64,000 nucleotides of DNA from Gemmobacter caeruleus (GTDB lineage Bacteria > Pseudomonadota > Alphaproteobacteria > Rhodobacterales > Rhodobacteraceae). The translations under genes and the position numbers were made by a program. The notes under the pieces were generated by a model. It saw only the letters and a program-made list of their open reading frames with translations, did no database searches and had not been told where the DNA came from. Below, one piece after another: positions 10,040 through 18,016 of the stretch (position 1 is its first letter; the number at the start of each line of letters is the position of its first letter). The DNA is taken from assembly GCF_008271655.1 (NCBI RefSeq), contig NZ_VKKX01000052.1, positions 1-64,000 on the forward strand. Reading direction: 5' to 3'.

Positions 10040-10636
10040 TCAGAAGGTCAGCCGGATCTCGCCTTCCTGGATGCCCACGGCCAGCTTGCGGTTCAGTCTG
10101 GCGACCTCATCGGGGACAAGGGCGAAATGCACCTGGGCGGGGGTCAGATCAAAGGGCGCGCCGGGGTTCGACAGCACCTCCCACAGGGCAGGGTTGACGC
10201 GCAGCTTGGGGGCGCGGCCGATCAGCGTCCAGCGATTGTCGCCGCGTTCGACGGTGATCTGGCCGCCATAGGCCATTGCCGTTTCAAGACACATGAGCAG
10301 CAGGAAAGCGAGCTTCACCTCATGCCGGGGCAGGTCGGCAGGGCCTTCCCAGAGGATTTCCAGCCGCCCGCCGCGCGTCAGATCGGCCAGGATATTCGCG
10401 ACCTCGGGGCGGCCGATCCGCTGATCGCCCCCCACGGCGCCAAAGGCGATGCGAAAGAACCGGATGCGCGCATTGGCGCTGGCCACACTTTCGGAAATCA
10501 GCGCCATTTCCGGGCCGCGCGCGGCGCCGTCCATGATCAGCAATTCCACCCCATTGCCGATGGCGCCGATGGGGCTGATAAGGTCATGGCAGATTCGCGA
10601 GCCCAGCAGGGCAGTGAGGTCGGGGCGGTCGGTCAT
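10040..10636 (-). CDS. chpT: Histidine phosphotransferase ChpT
   Basis: ChpT passes phosphate from the hybrid kinase CckA to CtrA and CpdR in the alphaproteobacterial cell-cycle or motility/gene-transfer relay. The 198-residue protein has the H-box RICHDLISPIGAIGNGVELL with the phospho-acceptor His17 near the N-terminus, followed by a degenerate HATPase-like half. The ATG at 10634-10636 was chosen because the family begins just before the H-box; the longer upstream frame lacks similarity. In Rhodobacteraceae this relay controls flagella and gene transfer agents rather than viability. It is divergent from the DUF3553 gene. Confidence 0.88.
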   Translation of the reverse strand: MTDRPDLTALLGSRICHDLISPIGAIGNGVELLIMDGAARGPEMALISESVASANARIRFFRIAFGAVGGDQRIGRPEVANILADLTRGGRLEILWEGPADLPRHEVKLAFLLLMCLETAMAYGGQITVERGDNRWTLIGRAPKLRVNPALWEVLSNPGAPFDLTPAQVHFALVPDEVARLNRKLAVGIQEGEIRLTF

Positions 10637-10672
10637 GGATCTCTGCGGCAGGTTGACGGAAGGGACACAGCA

Positions 10673-10858
10673 ATGAGCCTCGGGTTGAACGCCCTGCTGG
10701 AGCCGGGCATGATCGTGCGCCACCCGCAAGAGGCCGATTGGGGGCTGGGCCAGGTGCAGTCGAACATCGGCAATCGCATCACGGTGAATTTCGAACATCG
10801 CGGCAAGGTGGTGATCGACGGCAGCCAGATCGCCCTGCAACGGGTCTTCGATACCTGA
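10673..10858 (+). CDS. DUF3553 family small protein
   Basis: The 61-residue protein begins MSLGLNALLEPGMIVRHPQE and contains DWGLGQVQSNIGNRITVNFE, typical of DUF3553: a small SH3-like beta barrel also found at the ends of UvrD/PcrA helicases and CarD-like proteins. Its molecular role is not known. The ATG is preceded by GGGACACAGCA, a weak ribosome site. It is divergent from chpT across a gap of only 36 bases, so promoters must overlap the coding starts. Confidence 0.75.
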   Translation: MSLGLNALLEPGMIVRHPQEADWGLGQVQSNIGNRITVNFEHRGKVVIDGSQIALQRVFDT

Positions 10859-10989
10859 CCTAAGGTATTGTATTTTGCGGGATACGCAACCCCGGATTGC
10901 GCCCGCGCCGCGGCATGGCCGGTGAGGGCGGGCTTGTCACTGGCGGCGCGATCCGTCTATCTGCGTCAAGGCAAGGGGGCAGAGGGGAT

Positions 10990-11775
10990 ATGAGGGCCGA
11001 TCCGACCGTGTTTGAAACCCGGCTGGCACGCGATGCGCGCGACCTGCGCGCGGCGCAACGTCTGCGCTATGCGGTCTTCGTGGGCGAGATGGGCTCGGAC
11101 GGGCCGCTGGTCGATCACGCCGAGCGGCTGGAGCGGGACGATTTCGACGCGATCTGCGACCATCTGCTGCTGATCGACCGTCGCCGCGACCCCGACCTTC
11201 TGGAAGATGTGGTGGGCGTCTACCGCCTGTTGCCGGGCGACCGGCTGCCGCCGGGCGGGCGCTTCTATTCCGAAACCGAATTCGACCTGGCGCCGCTCCA
11301 CGCCAGCGGCCGCCGTCTGCTGGAACTGGGCCGGTCCTGCGTGCATCCCGATCACCGGGGGGGCGCGGCGATGATGCTGATCTGGAACCGGCTGGCGGAA
11401 TATGTGCTGGAACGCGGGATCGAACTGATGTTCGGCACCGCCTCGTTTCCCGGCACCGATCTGGCGGCGCTGGCCGGGCCGCTGGCGCATCTGTGGCAGA
11501 ACCATCTGGCGCCGCCGGGCCTGTGCCCGCGCGCCATCGGGGCGGGGCGGGTCGGGCTGGCCGACCTGCCGGCGCAGCCTGCCGACCGACGCGCGGCCAT
11601 GCAGGCGACGCCCGCGCTGATCAAGGCCTATCTGCGGCTGGGCGGCATGGTGGGCGAGGGCGCCTATCTTGATACCGCCTTTCGCACCACCGATGTTCTG
11701 ATGCTGATGGACACGGTCGCCATGTCGCCGCGCCACCGCGATTATTACGTCCGCCGCCATGACGAGGGCACATGA
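10990..11775 (+). CDS. olsB: L-ornithine N-alpha-acyltransferase (OlsB)
   Basis: OlsB transfers a 3-hydroxyacyl chain from acyl carrier protein to ornithine, the first step of ornithine lipid synthesis at the inner membrane. The 261-residue protein is of the GNAT-like acyl-ACP acyltransferase type, with LRYAVFVGEMG near residue 23, the ELGRSCVHPDHRGGAAMMLI core and a long C-terminal part ending in DTVAMSPRHRDYY. The ATG has GAGGGGAT just before it. It overlaps olsA by four bases, forming the usual olsBA operon. Ornithine lipids replace phospholipids under phosphate limitation; no Pho box was recognised. Confidence 0.88.
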   Translation: MRADPTVFETRLARDARDLRAAQRLRYAVFVGEMGSDGPLVDHAERLERDDFDAICDHLLLIDRRRDPDLLEDVVGVYRLLPGDRLPPGGRFYSETEFDLAPLHASGRRLLELGRSCVHPDHRGGAAMMLIWNRLAEYVLERGIELMFGTASFPGTDLAALAGPLAHLWQNHLAPPGLCPRAIGAGRVGLADLPAQPADRRAAMQATPALIKAYLRLGGMVGEGAYLDTAFRTTDVLMLMDTVAMSPRHRDYYVRRHDEGT

Positions 11776-12650
11776 GACAAGCGCCGTTCCCCCCCGTGGC
11801 CGACTGGCAGGCCGAACGCATGGCGCCCCTGCGCATCGGCCCCTTTGGCTATGCGCTGGCCGCCTTGCGCGGGGTGGCGCTGGCGGGGCTGACCTATGGC
11901 TGTCTGCTGGTCTTTCTGCTGCTGCGCCTGCCCGAACGTGCCTTCTTTGGCCTGCACCGGCCCTGGACGCCGTTTCTGACGCAATTCGTCTGCCGCAATG
12001 CGCTGCGGATCATGGGGTTCCGCTATCGCCGCAAGGGCAAGCCTATGGCGGGGCAGGGCGCCATCGTGGCCAATCATGCCGGCTGGATCGACATCTTTTC
12101 GCTCAATGCCGCGGACCGGGTCTATTTCGTGTCCAAGGATGATGTGGCGGGCTGGCCCGGCATCGGCATCCTCGCGCGGGCCACCGGCACCATGTTCATC
12201 GCCCGCAAGGGCACCGAGGCGAAACGCCAGCAAGAGATGATGGAGGAACGCCTGCGCGCCGGCCATCGTCTGCTGTTCTTTCCCGAAGGCACCTCGACTG
12301 ACACGCTGCATGTGCTGCCCTTCAAGGCGCCGCTGTTTCAGGCATTCTTCACGCATGGCATGGACCGGGTCTTGCAGATCCAGCCGGTGACGGTGGTCTA
12401 TCACGCGCCCCGGGGCCGCGATCCGCGCTATTACGGCTGGTGGGCCGATATGGGCTTTGCCGCGCATCTGATGCAGGTTCTGGCCACGCCGCGTCAGGGC
12501 CGGATCGAGGTGATCTTTCATCCGCCGGTGCCGGTCGATGCCTTTGAGGGGCGCAAGGCGCTGGCCGCCTATTGCGAGCGCGTGATCCGCACCGCGCATC
12601 CGCTGGCCGCCGCGCCCGAGAGCGCCGCCGCCCCGGTGCCCGAAGCCTGA
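11772..12650 (+). CDS. olsA: Lyso-ornithine lipid O-acyltransferase (OlsA), PlsC family
   Basis: OlsA adds the second fatty acyl chain to lyso-ornithine lipid from acyl-ACP. The 292-residue protein has an N-terminal membrane segment (about residues 27-52), the acyltransferase motif NHAGWID with His102 and Asp107 (HX4D), and the FPEGTST motif III. The start ATG overlaps the olsB stop in an ATGA, indicating coupling. PlsC paralogues for phosphatidic acid share the motifs, but the pairing with olsB supports this assignment. Confidence 0.88.
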   Translation: MRQAPFPPVADWQAERMAPLRIGPFGYALAALRGVALAGLTYGCLLVFLLLRLPERAFFGLHRPWTPFLTQFVCRNALRIMGFRYRRKGKPMAGQGAIVANHAGWIDIFSLNAADRVYFVSKDDVAGWPGIGILARATGTMFIARKGTEAKRQQEMMEERLRAGHRLLFFPEGTSTDTLHVLPFKAPLFQAFFTHGMDRVLQIQPVTVVYHAPRGRDPRYYGWWADMGFAAHLMQVLATPRQGRIEVIFHPPVPVDAFEGRKALAAYCERVIRTAHPLAAAPESAAAPVPEA

Positions 12651-12658
12651 CTGCGGGA

Positions 12659-12670
12659 TCTTGATCAAAT
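12659..12670. promoter_or_regulatory. Operator-like palindrome upstream of the GntR gene
   Basis: TCTTGATCAAAT shares TTGATCAAAT exactly with a full palindrome ATTTGATCAAAT in front of the aminotransferase gene (13414-13425). Its position 42 bases before the GntR start suggests autoregulation. Confidence 0.5.
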
Positions 12671-12711
12671 CCCGCCGCTCTGCCTATTCTGCGCCAAAGG
12701 CGGAGGCAGGC

Positions 12712-13389
12712 ATGGACGACACGGCGCAGCAGGCGGCGGAAACCCGGAAGGTTCCGACGCATGAGACTACCTATTTGCGCCTGCGCGACATGGTGCTTTT
12801 TGGCGTGCTGGCGCCGGGACAGCCCGTCACTATTCAGGGGCTGATCCGCGATCTGGATGCCGGCATGACCCCGGTGCGCGAGGCGATCCGCCGGCTGACC
12901 GCCGAAGGCGCGCTGGTGCTGCACGACAATCGCCGCGTCTCGGTGCCGAAAATGACGCCTGCCTTGCTGGATCAACTGGTTCATGTGCGCGAGGCGGTGG
13001 AGCCAAAGCTGGCCGAGCTGGCCTGCCCGCATGTCACGCCCGCGCTGATCGACCGGCTGGTCGCCATCGACGCCGGCATCGAACCCGCGATCCGCGCCGC
13101 CGATGTGACCACCTATCTGCGGCTCAACCACGCCTTTCACTTTGCGCTCTATGAGGCGGCGGGTGCGACCGTGCTGGAGGATATCGCGCGGTCGGTCTGG
13201 CTGCGCTTTGGCCCGTCATTGCGGGTGATCCTGTCGCGCTACATCGCGCTTGGCCTGCCCGACCGCCATCTAGAGGCGCTGGCGGCGCTACGCGCGGGCG
13301 ATGCGGCGGCGCTGGCGACCGCGATCCGCGAGGATATCGCGCAAGGGGTCGATCAGGTCCGCGCCGCCCTGGCCGAAGAGGCGATCTGA
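12712..13389 (+). CDS. GntR-family regulator with FCD domain
   Basis: The 225-residue protein has an N-terminal winged helix with ATPGQPV-like 'APGQPVTIQGLIRDLDAGMT' and PVREAIRRLTAEGAL (about residues 30-65) and a C-terminal helical FCD domain with VHVREAVEPKLAELA, the LNHAFHFALYEAAG metal-site helix and a terminal IREDIAQGVDQV helix. FCD regulators sense organic acids or amino-acid breakdown products. The ATG at 12712 has GGAGGCAGG before it. The identical palindromes at 12659 and 13414 suggest that it controls itself and the downstream aminotransferase, and perhaps the ABC importer. Confidence 0.87.
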   Translation: MDDTAQQAAETRKVPTHETTYLRLRDMVLFGVLAPGQPVTIQGLIRDLDAGMTPVREAIRRLTAEGALVLHDNRRVSVPKMTPALLDQLVHVREAVEPKLAELACPHVTPALIDRLVAIDAGIEPAIRAADVTTYLRLNHAFHFALYEAAGATVLEDIARSVWLRFGPSLRVILSRYIALGLPDRHLEALAALRAGDAAALATAIREDIAQGVDQVRAALAEEAI

Positions 13390-13413
13390 GCGGCGCTCAT
13401 CCGCCTTTCCGTA

Positions 13414-13425
13414 ATTTGATCAAAT
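13414..13425. promoter_or_regulatory. Palindromic operator before the class III aminotransferase
   Basis: ATTTGATCAAAT is a perfect 12-base palindrome, 86 bases upstream of the aminotransferase start and sharing ten bases with the site before the GntR gene. Probable binding site of that regulator. Confidence 0.55.
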
Positions 13426-13510
13426 CTTGCGCCCCGGCGCGGAACGCCGTAAGCTGGGCGGCAAGCGGGCGATTCCGATCCCGGAATCGCGCAAGGAATG
13501 TGAGGCCAGA

Positions 13511-14908
13511 ATGAACAAGATCACCAACCACCTGCCCACGGCAGAGCTTCAGGCGCTCGATGCCGCGCATCACATGCACCCCTTCACCTCGGATGCGCAG
13601 CTGGCCAAGCGCGGCGTGCGGGTGATCACCGGCGGCGAAGGCGTCTGGCTGAAGGACAGCGAGGGCAACCGCATCATCGACGGCATGGCGGGGCTGTGGT
13701 GCGTCAATATCGGCTATGGCCGGGGCGAGCTGGCCGATGTGGCCGCGCGCCAGATCCGCGAGCTGAGCTATTACAACACCTTCTTCATGACCACCCATGT
13801 GCCTGCCATCGCGCTGGCGGCCAAGCTGGCGGAACTGGCGCCGGGCGATCTGAACCATGTGTTCTTCGCCTCCTCCGGCTCCGAGGCCAATGACACCAAT
13901 ATCCGCCTCGTGCGGCGCTATTGGGATATCAAGGGCCAGCCGGAACGCCGCGTGATCATCGCGCGCAAGAACGGCTATCACGGCTCCACCATGGGCGGCG
14001 GCAGCCTGGGCGGCATGCCCTATATCCATGCGGCGGGCGGCAAGATCGACGGGATCGAACATATCGGCCAGCCGAACTGGTGGGCCGAGGGCGGCGACAT
14101 GACGCCCGAAGATTTCGGCCTGATGCGCGCGCGCGAACTGGAGGAAAAGATCCTCGAGATCGGCGCAGACAAGGTGGGCGCCTTCATCGGCGAGGCGGTG
14201 CAGGGCGCGGGCGGGGTGATCGTGCCCCCCAGCACCTACTGGCCGGAAATTCAGCGCATCTGCGACAAATACGGCATCCTGCTGATCGTGGACGAGGTCA
14301 TCACCGGCTTTGGCCGCACCGGCAACTGGTTCGGCAGCCAGACCTTTGGCATCCGCCCGCATATCATGACCATCGCCAAGGGCCTGTCCTCGGGCTATCA
14401 GCCGATCGGCGGGTCGATCGTCTGCGACGAGATCGCGCATGTCATCGGCAGCGCGGATGATGATTTCAACCACGGCTATACCTATTCGGGCCATCCCGTC
14501 GCCTCGGCCGTGGCGTTGGAAAACCTGCGCATCCTGGAGGAGGAGGGCATCGTCGATCATGTGCGCGACGTGGCCCATCCCTATCTGGCCGAACGCTGGC
14601 ACGCGCTGGCCGATCACCCGATGGTGGGCGAGACCAGCCTGGTGGGCCTGATGGGCAGCCTGCAACTGACGCCGAACAAGGCCACCCGCGCCAAATTCGC
14701 CGCCAAGCCGGGCCGCATCGGCTATATGACGCGCGAGCGCTGCTTTGCGAACAACCTGATCATGCGCCATGTCTATGAACGCATGATCATCTCGCCGCCG
14801 CTGGTCATCACGCCCGAGGAAATCGACGTGCTGATCGCCCGCGCCACGCAATCGCTGGATGAGGCCTACAAGCAGGTCAAGGCCGAGGGTCTGTGGCAGG
14901 AAGCGTGA
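13511..14908 (+). CDS. Class III aminotransferase, putrescine/omega-amine:pyruvate type
   Basis: The 465-residue PLP enzyme has HHMHPFTSDAQLAKRG at the N-terminus (a hallmark of the SpuC-type group), GSEANDTNIRLVRRYW, the DEVITGFGRTG motif with Asp261, and IAKGLSSGYQPIGGS with the PLP lysine K290. This subgroup moves amino groups from putrescine, beta-alanine or similar omega-amines to pyruvate. The ATG at 13511 follows AAGGAATGTGAGG. It stands between a GntR regulator and a polyamine-like ABC importer, so uptake and deamination of an amine is likely, though the substrate is not proved. Confidence 0.85.
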   Translation: MNKITNHLPTAELQALDAAHHMHPFTSDAQLAKRGVRVITGGEGVWLKDSEGNRIIDGMAGLWCVNIGYGRGELADVAARQIRELSYYNTFFMTTHVPAIALAAKLAELAPGDLNHVFFASSGSEANDTNIRLVRRYWDIKGQPERRVIIARKNGYHGSTMGGGSLGGMPYIHAAGGKIDGIEHIGQPNWWAEGGDMTPEDFGLMRARELEEKILEIGADKVGAFIGEAVQGAGGVIVPPSTYWPEIQRICDKYGILLIVDEVITGFGRTGNWFGSQTFGIRPHIMTIAKGLSSGYQPIGGSIVCDEIAHVIGSADDDFNHGYTYSGHPVASAVALENLRILEEEGIVDHVRDVAHPYLAERWHALADHPMVGETSLVGLMGSLQLTPNKATRAKFAAKPGRIGYMTRERCFANNLIMRHVYERMIISPPLVITPEEIDVLIARATQSLDEAYKQVKAEGLWQEA

Positions 14909-14937
14909 TTCGCGCTTGACCGAAGGTAAAGGAACCC

Positions 14938-14974
14938 AAAAACGGGCGCGCATTGTCGCGCCCGTTTTCGTTTT
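14938..14974 (+). terminator. Rho-independent terminator after the aminotransferase
   Basis: AAAACGGGCGCG (14939-14950) pairs with CGCGCCCGTTTT (14957-14968) around CATTGT, followed by CGTTTT. A strong stem with T runs, 30 bases after the stop codon. It separates the aminotransferase from the ABC operon. Confidence 0.85.
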
Positions 14975-15170
14975 ACGCGAAATCTCCCCGGAAACATCTG
15001 TTCTGCGGCGGTGTTCGTGAAGAAAATGTAACGGAACAGTGACAGACTCGTTGCGTGACCGATTTTTCCGCGCTTAGATCAGACCATAACGCGCATGGCA
15101 CAAAACTGTCACACGACCAGCATAAGACGCGATTGTCACCAACGGGGCACAAGCCCAAGGGAGATGAGAC

Positions 15171-16271
15171 ATGATGAAGAAAACCACCGCAGCCGTCACG
15201 CTGGCGGCGCTGCTGGCCTCGACCGGCATGGTCTCGGCGCAGTCGCTGGCCGAGATCGAGGCCGCCGCCAAGGCCGAAGGCATGCTGACCACCATCGCCC
15301 TGCCGCATAGCTGGTGCGGCTATGGCGCCGTGATCGAAGGCTTCAAGGCCAAATACCCGGAAATCCAGGTGAACGAGCTGAACCCCGATGCCGGTTCCGC
15401 CGATGAGGTGGAGGCCGTGAAGGCCAACAAGGACAACAAGGGCCCGCAGGCGCCCGACGTGGTCGATGTGGGTCTGGCCTATGGCCCGTCGATGAAGGCC
15501 GAAGGCCTGCTGCAACCCTACAAGGTTTCGACCTGGGACGAGATCCCCGACAATATCAAGGATGCCGAAGGCTATTGGTATGGCGACTATTACGGCGTCA
15601 TGTCCTTCATCGTGAACAAGGATCTGGTCGCCAATGCCCCGGCCGACTGGGCCGATCTGCTCAAGCCCGAATATGCGGGCCAGGTCGCGCTGGCGGGCGA
15701 TCCGCGCGCCTCGAACCAGGCGATCCTGGGCGTTCTGGCGGCGGGCCTGTCGAAAGGCGCCAAGGCTGGCGAAGAGGCCGGCAAGGCCGGGCTCGACTAT
15801 TTCGCCGAAATGAACAAGGCGGGCAATTTCGTGCCGGTCATCGGCAAGGCCGGCACCATCGCCCAGGGCGCGACTCCGATCGTCGTCGCCTGGGACTATA
15901 ACGCGCTGGCCTGGAAGGACGAACTGGCCGGCAACCCGCCGGTGGAAATCGTCGTGCCCTCGACCGGCGTGCTGGCCGGCGTCTATGTGCAGGGCATCTC
16001 GGCCTATGCGCCGCATCCGAACGCCGCGAAACTGTGGATGGAATACATCTACAGCGACGAAGGCCAGAACCTCTGGCTCAAGGGCTACTGCCACCCGGCG
16101 CGCTTCAACGCCATGGTCAAGGCCGGCAAGGTGCCGCAAGAGCTGATCGACGCGCTGCCGCCCGCCGCCAGCTATGAGGCCGCCTATTTCCCGACGCTGG
16201 AAGAGGTGGACGGCAACAAGGCGGCCGTGACCGGCGGCTGGGATGCCGTCGTGGGCGCCAACGTCCAGTAA
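15171..16271 (+). CDS. ABC transporter periplasmic substrate-binding protein
   Basis: The 366-residue protein has a signal peptide (MMKKTTAAVTLAALLASTG... with cleavage after VSAQ) and then a family 1 solute-binding fold: GYGAVIEGFKAKYPEIQVNE, the hinge segment DVVDVGLAYGPSMKAEGL and a C-terminal WMEYIYSDEGQNLWLKGYC. It resembles binding proteins of the spermidine/putrescine and ferric-iron cluster; the ligand is not readable. ATG codons at 15171 and 15174 follow AGGGAGATGAG. It leads an operon with two permeases and an ATPase, and a hairpin after it may keep its expression above that of the others. Confidence 0.87.
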   Translation: MMKKTTAAVTLAALLASTGMVSAQSLAEIEAAAKAEGMLTTIALPHSWCGYGAVIEGFKAKYPEIQVNELNPDAGSADEVEAVKANKDNKGPQAPDVVDVGLAYGPSMKAEGLLQPYKVSTWDEIPDNIKDAEGYWYGDYYGVMSFIVNKDLVANAPADWADLLKPEYAGQVALAGDPRASNQAILGVLAAGLSKGAKAGEEAGKAGLDYFAEMNKAGNFVPVIGKAGTIAQGATPIVVAWDYNALAWKDELAGNPPVEIVVPSTGVLAGVYVQGISAYAPHPNAAKLWMEYIYSDEGQNLWLKGYCHPARFNAMVKAGKVPQELIDALPPAASYEAAYFPTLEEVDGNKAAVTGGWDAVVGANVQ

Positions 16272-16291
16272 CCCTGCGCTGAACCCGTCGG

Positions 16292-16317
16292 CCCCGGCCC
16301 GATCCTTCGGGCCGGGG
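16292..16317 (+). terminator. Hairpin between binding protein and permease genes
   Basis: CCCCGGCCCG (16292-16301) pairs perfectly with CGGGCCGGGG (16308-16317) around ATCCTT. There is no long T tract. In ABC operons such a hairpin after the binding protein gene usually protects its mRNA and lowers read-through into the permease genes. Confidence 0.7.
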
Positions 16318-16358
16318 TTCGCAATAAGACCAAGAACCGACAGGGGGCGAGCCGCGCC

Positions 16359-17228
16359 ATGAGTTCCGTGCCGATCATCCGGCGCCTGCCGTTGACATGG
16401 GTCGGGCTGCTGCCCTTCCTGATCTTCATCACGCTGTTCCTGATCCTGCCCACGATGCATATCGTCATCGGTGCCTTTCAGGATCGCGACGGCGCCTTCA
16501 CCTTCCAGAACCTTGCCAATCTCAACACTGGCACGATTCCGGCAAGCTACTGGATCTCCATCAAGATCTCGGCCGCCTCGGCGGCGCTTGGCTGCCTGAT
16601 CGGCTTTGCCATGGCGGCGGCGGTTACCTTTGGCGCAGTGCCGCGCTGGATCAAGGCGCCCTTGATGACCTTTTCGGGCGTGGCGTCGAACTTTGCCGGC
16701 GTGCCGCTGGCCTTTGCCTTTCTGGCGACCTTTGGCCCGGTGGGGCTGGTCACGCTGTTCCTGCGCAACAATTTCGGCATCGTGTTGCAGCGCGATCTGG
16801 GCTTCAACATCCTCAGCTTCTGGGGGCTGACCGTCACCTATCTGTTCTTCCAGATCCCCCTGATGATCCTGATCATCGCCCCCGCGCTGGAGGGCCTGCG
16901 CCGCGAATGGCGTGAGGCGGCCGAGGTGCTGGGCGCCACGACCGCGCAATATTGGCGCATGGTCGCGCTGCCAATCCTGTTCCCCTCGCTGCTGGGCACC
17001 TTCGCGCTGCTGTTCGCCAATGCTTTCGGGGCGGTGGCTACGGCCATAGCGCTGACCGGATCGGCGCTGAACATCGTGCCGATCCAGTTGTTCGCGCAGA
17101 TCCGGGGCGATGTGCTGGGCGACCCCAATCTGGGCTATGCCATGGCCTTTGGCATGATCCTGGTCACGGCGGTGGCCAATATCCTGTATATCTGGCTGCG
17201 CATCCGCGCGGAACGGTGGCTGAAATGA
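16359..17228 (+). CDS. ABC transporter permease, first subunit
   Basis: The 289-residue inner-membrane protein has about six hydrophobic segments and the EAA loop EWREAAEVLGATTAQYWRMV that contacts the ATPase. It matches permeases of the polyamine/iron (BPD_transp_1) class, the PotB-like partner. The start ATG lies 87 bases after the binding protein gene, beyond a hairpin. Its stop overlaps the next permease start in an ATGA. Confidence 0.87.
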   Translation: MSSVPIIRRLPLTWVGLLPFLIFITLFLILPTMHIVIGAFQDRDGAFTFQNLANLNTGTIPASYWISIKISAASAALGCLIGFAMAAAVTFGAVPRWIKAPLMTFSGVASNFAGVPLAFAFLATFGPVGLVTLFLRNNFGIVLQRDLGFNILSFWGLTVTYLFFQIPLMILIIAPALEGLRREWREAAEVLGATTAQYWRMVALPILFPSLLGTFALLFANAFGAVATAIALTGSALNIVPIQLFAQIRGDVLGDPNLGYAMAFGMILVTAVANILYIWLRIRAERWLK

Positions 17229-18016
17229 GCATCTGGGCACGCATCGCGGGCTGGGCCGCGCTGATCTTTGGCCTGCTCTATTTCTTCGTGCCGCTGGCCG
17301 GGCTGACCGAGTTTTCGCTCAAGGCCGAACGCGGGGTCTATGGCTTCAAGGCCTATCGCGATGTGCTGGGCGATCCGCAGTTTCAGGCGACCTTCGGCTT
17401 TTCGGTCATCATGGCGCTGGTCACCATCGTCATCGGTGTGCTGATCGTGGTGCCGACGGCCTTCTGGGTACGGCTCAAGATGCCCTGGGCACGGCCCTAT
17501 GTGGAATTCATCACCCTGATGCCGCTGGTCATTCCGGCCATCGTCATCGTCTTTGGCTATATCCGGCTCTACAATACCTCAAGCTGGCTGCCGCTGACCG
17601 GCTCGATCATGGGCACCAACCTTCTGCTTGCCATGGGCTATACGGTGCTGGCGCTGCCTTACATGTATCGCGCCGTCGATACCGGGCTGCGCACCATCGA
17701 CGTGGCGACCCTGACCGAGGCCGCGCAAAGCCTGGGCGCCGGCTGGGTCACCATTCTGGGCCGGGTGATCCTGCCCAATGTCATTCCGGCAGTGCTGTCG
17801 GGGGCGTTTCTCACCTTTGCCATCGTGATCGGTGAATTCACCCTGGCCGCGCTGCTCGACCGTCCGGCCTTCGGGCCCTATCTGCAACGCATCGGCGCCA
17901 ACAAGGCCTATGCCCCCTTCGCCCTGTCGGTGATCGCCTTTGGCATCACCTGGGCCTGCATGGGGCTGATTCAGCTTGTGACCCGTTTCTCCAGACATAC
18001 GAAGGCCGCGCAATGA
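17225..18016 (+). CDS. ABC transporter permease, second subunit
   Basis: The 263-residue protein has six predicted membrane segments and the EAA-type loop TLTEAAQSLGAGWVTILGRV. It is the PotC-like partner of the previous permease. The ATG at 17225 was chosen because it overlaps the previous stop by four bases; the longer frame upstream lies inside the preceding gene. Its own stop overlaps the ATPase start in the same way, so the three genes are coupled. Confidence 0.88.
   Translation: MSIWARIAGWAALIFGLLYFFVPLAGLTEFSLKAERGVYGFKAYRDVLGDPQFQATFGFSVIMALVTIVIGVLIVVPTAFWVRLKMPWARPYVEFITLMPLVIPAIVIVFGYIRLYNTSSWLPLTGSIMGTNLLLAMGYTVLALPYMYRAVDTGLRTIDVATLTEAAQSLGAGWVTILGRVILPNVIPAVLSGAFLTFAIVIGEFTLAALLDRPAFGPYLQRIGANKAYAPFALSVIAFGITWACMGLIQLVTRFSRHTKAAQ

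Noticed and set aside
14973-17240. A 755-codon minus-strand frame opposite the ABC transporter genes
   Set aside because: It mirrors the codon structure of the binding protein and permease genes; composition is low in hydrophobic residues and no ribosome site is present.
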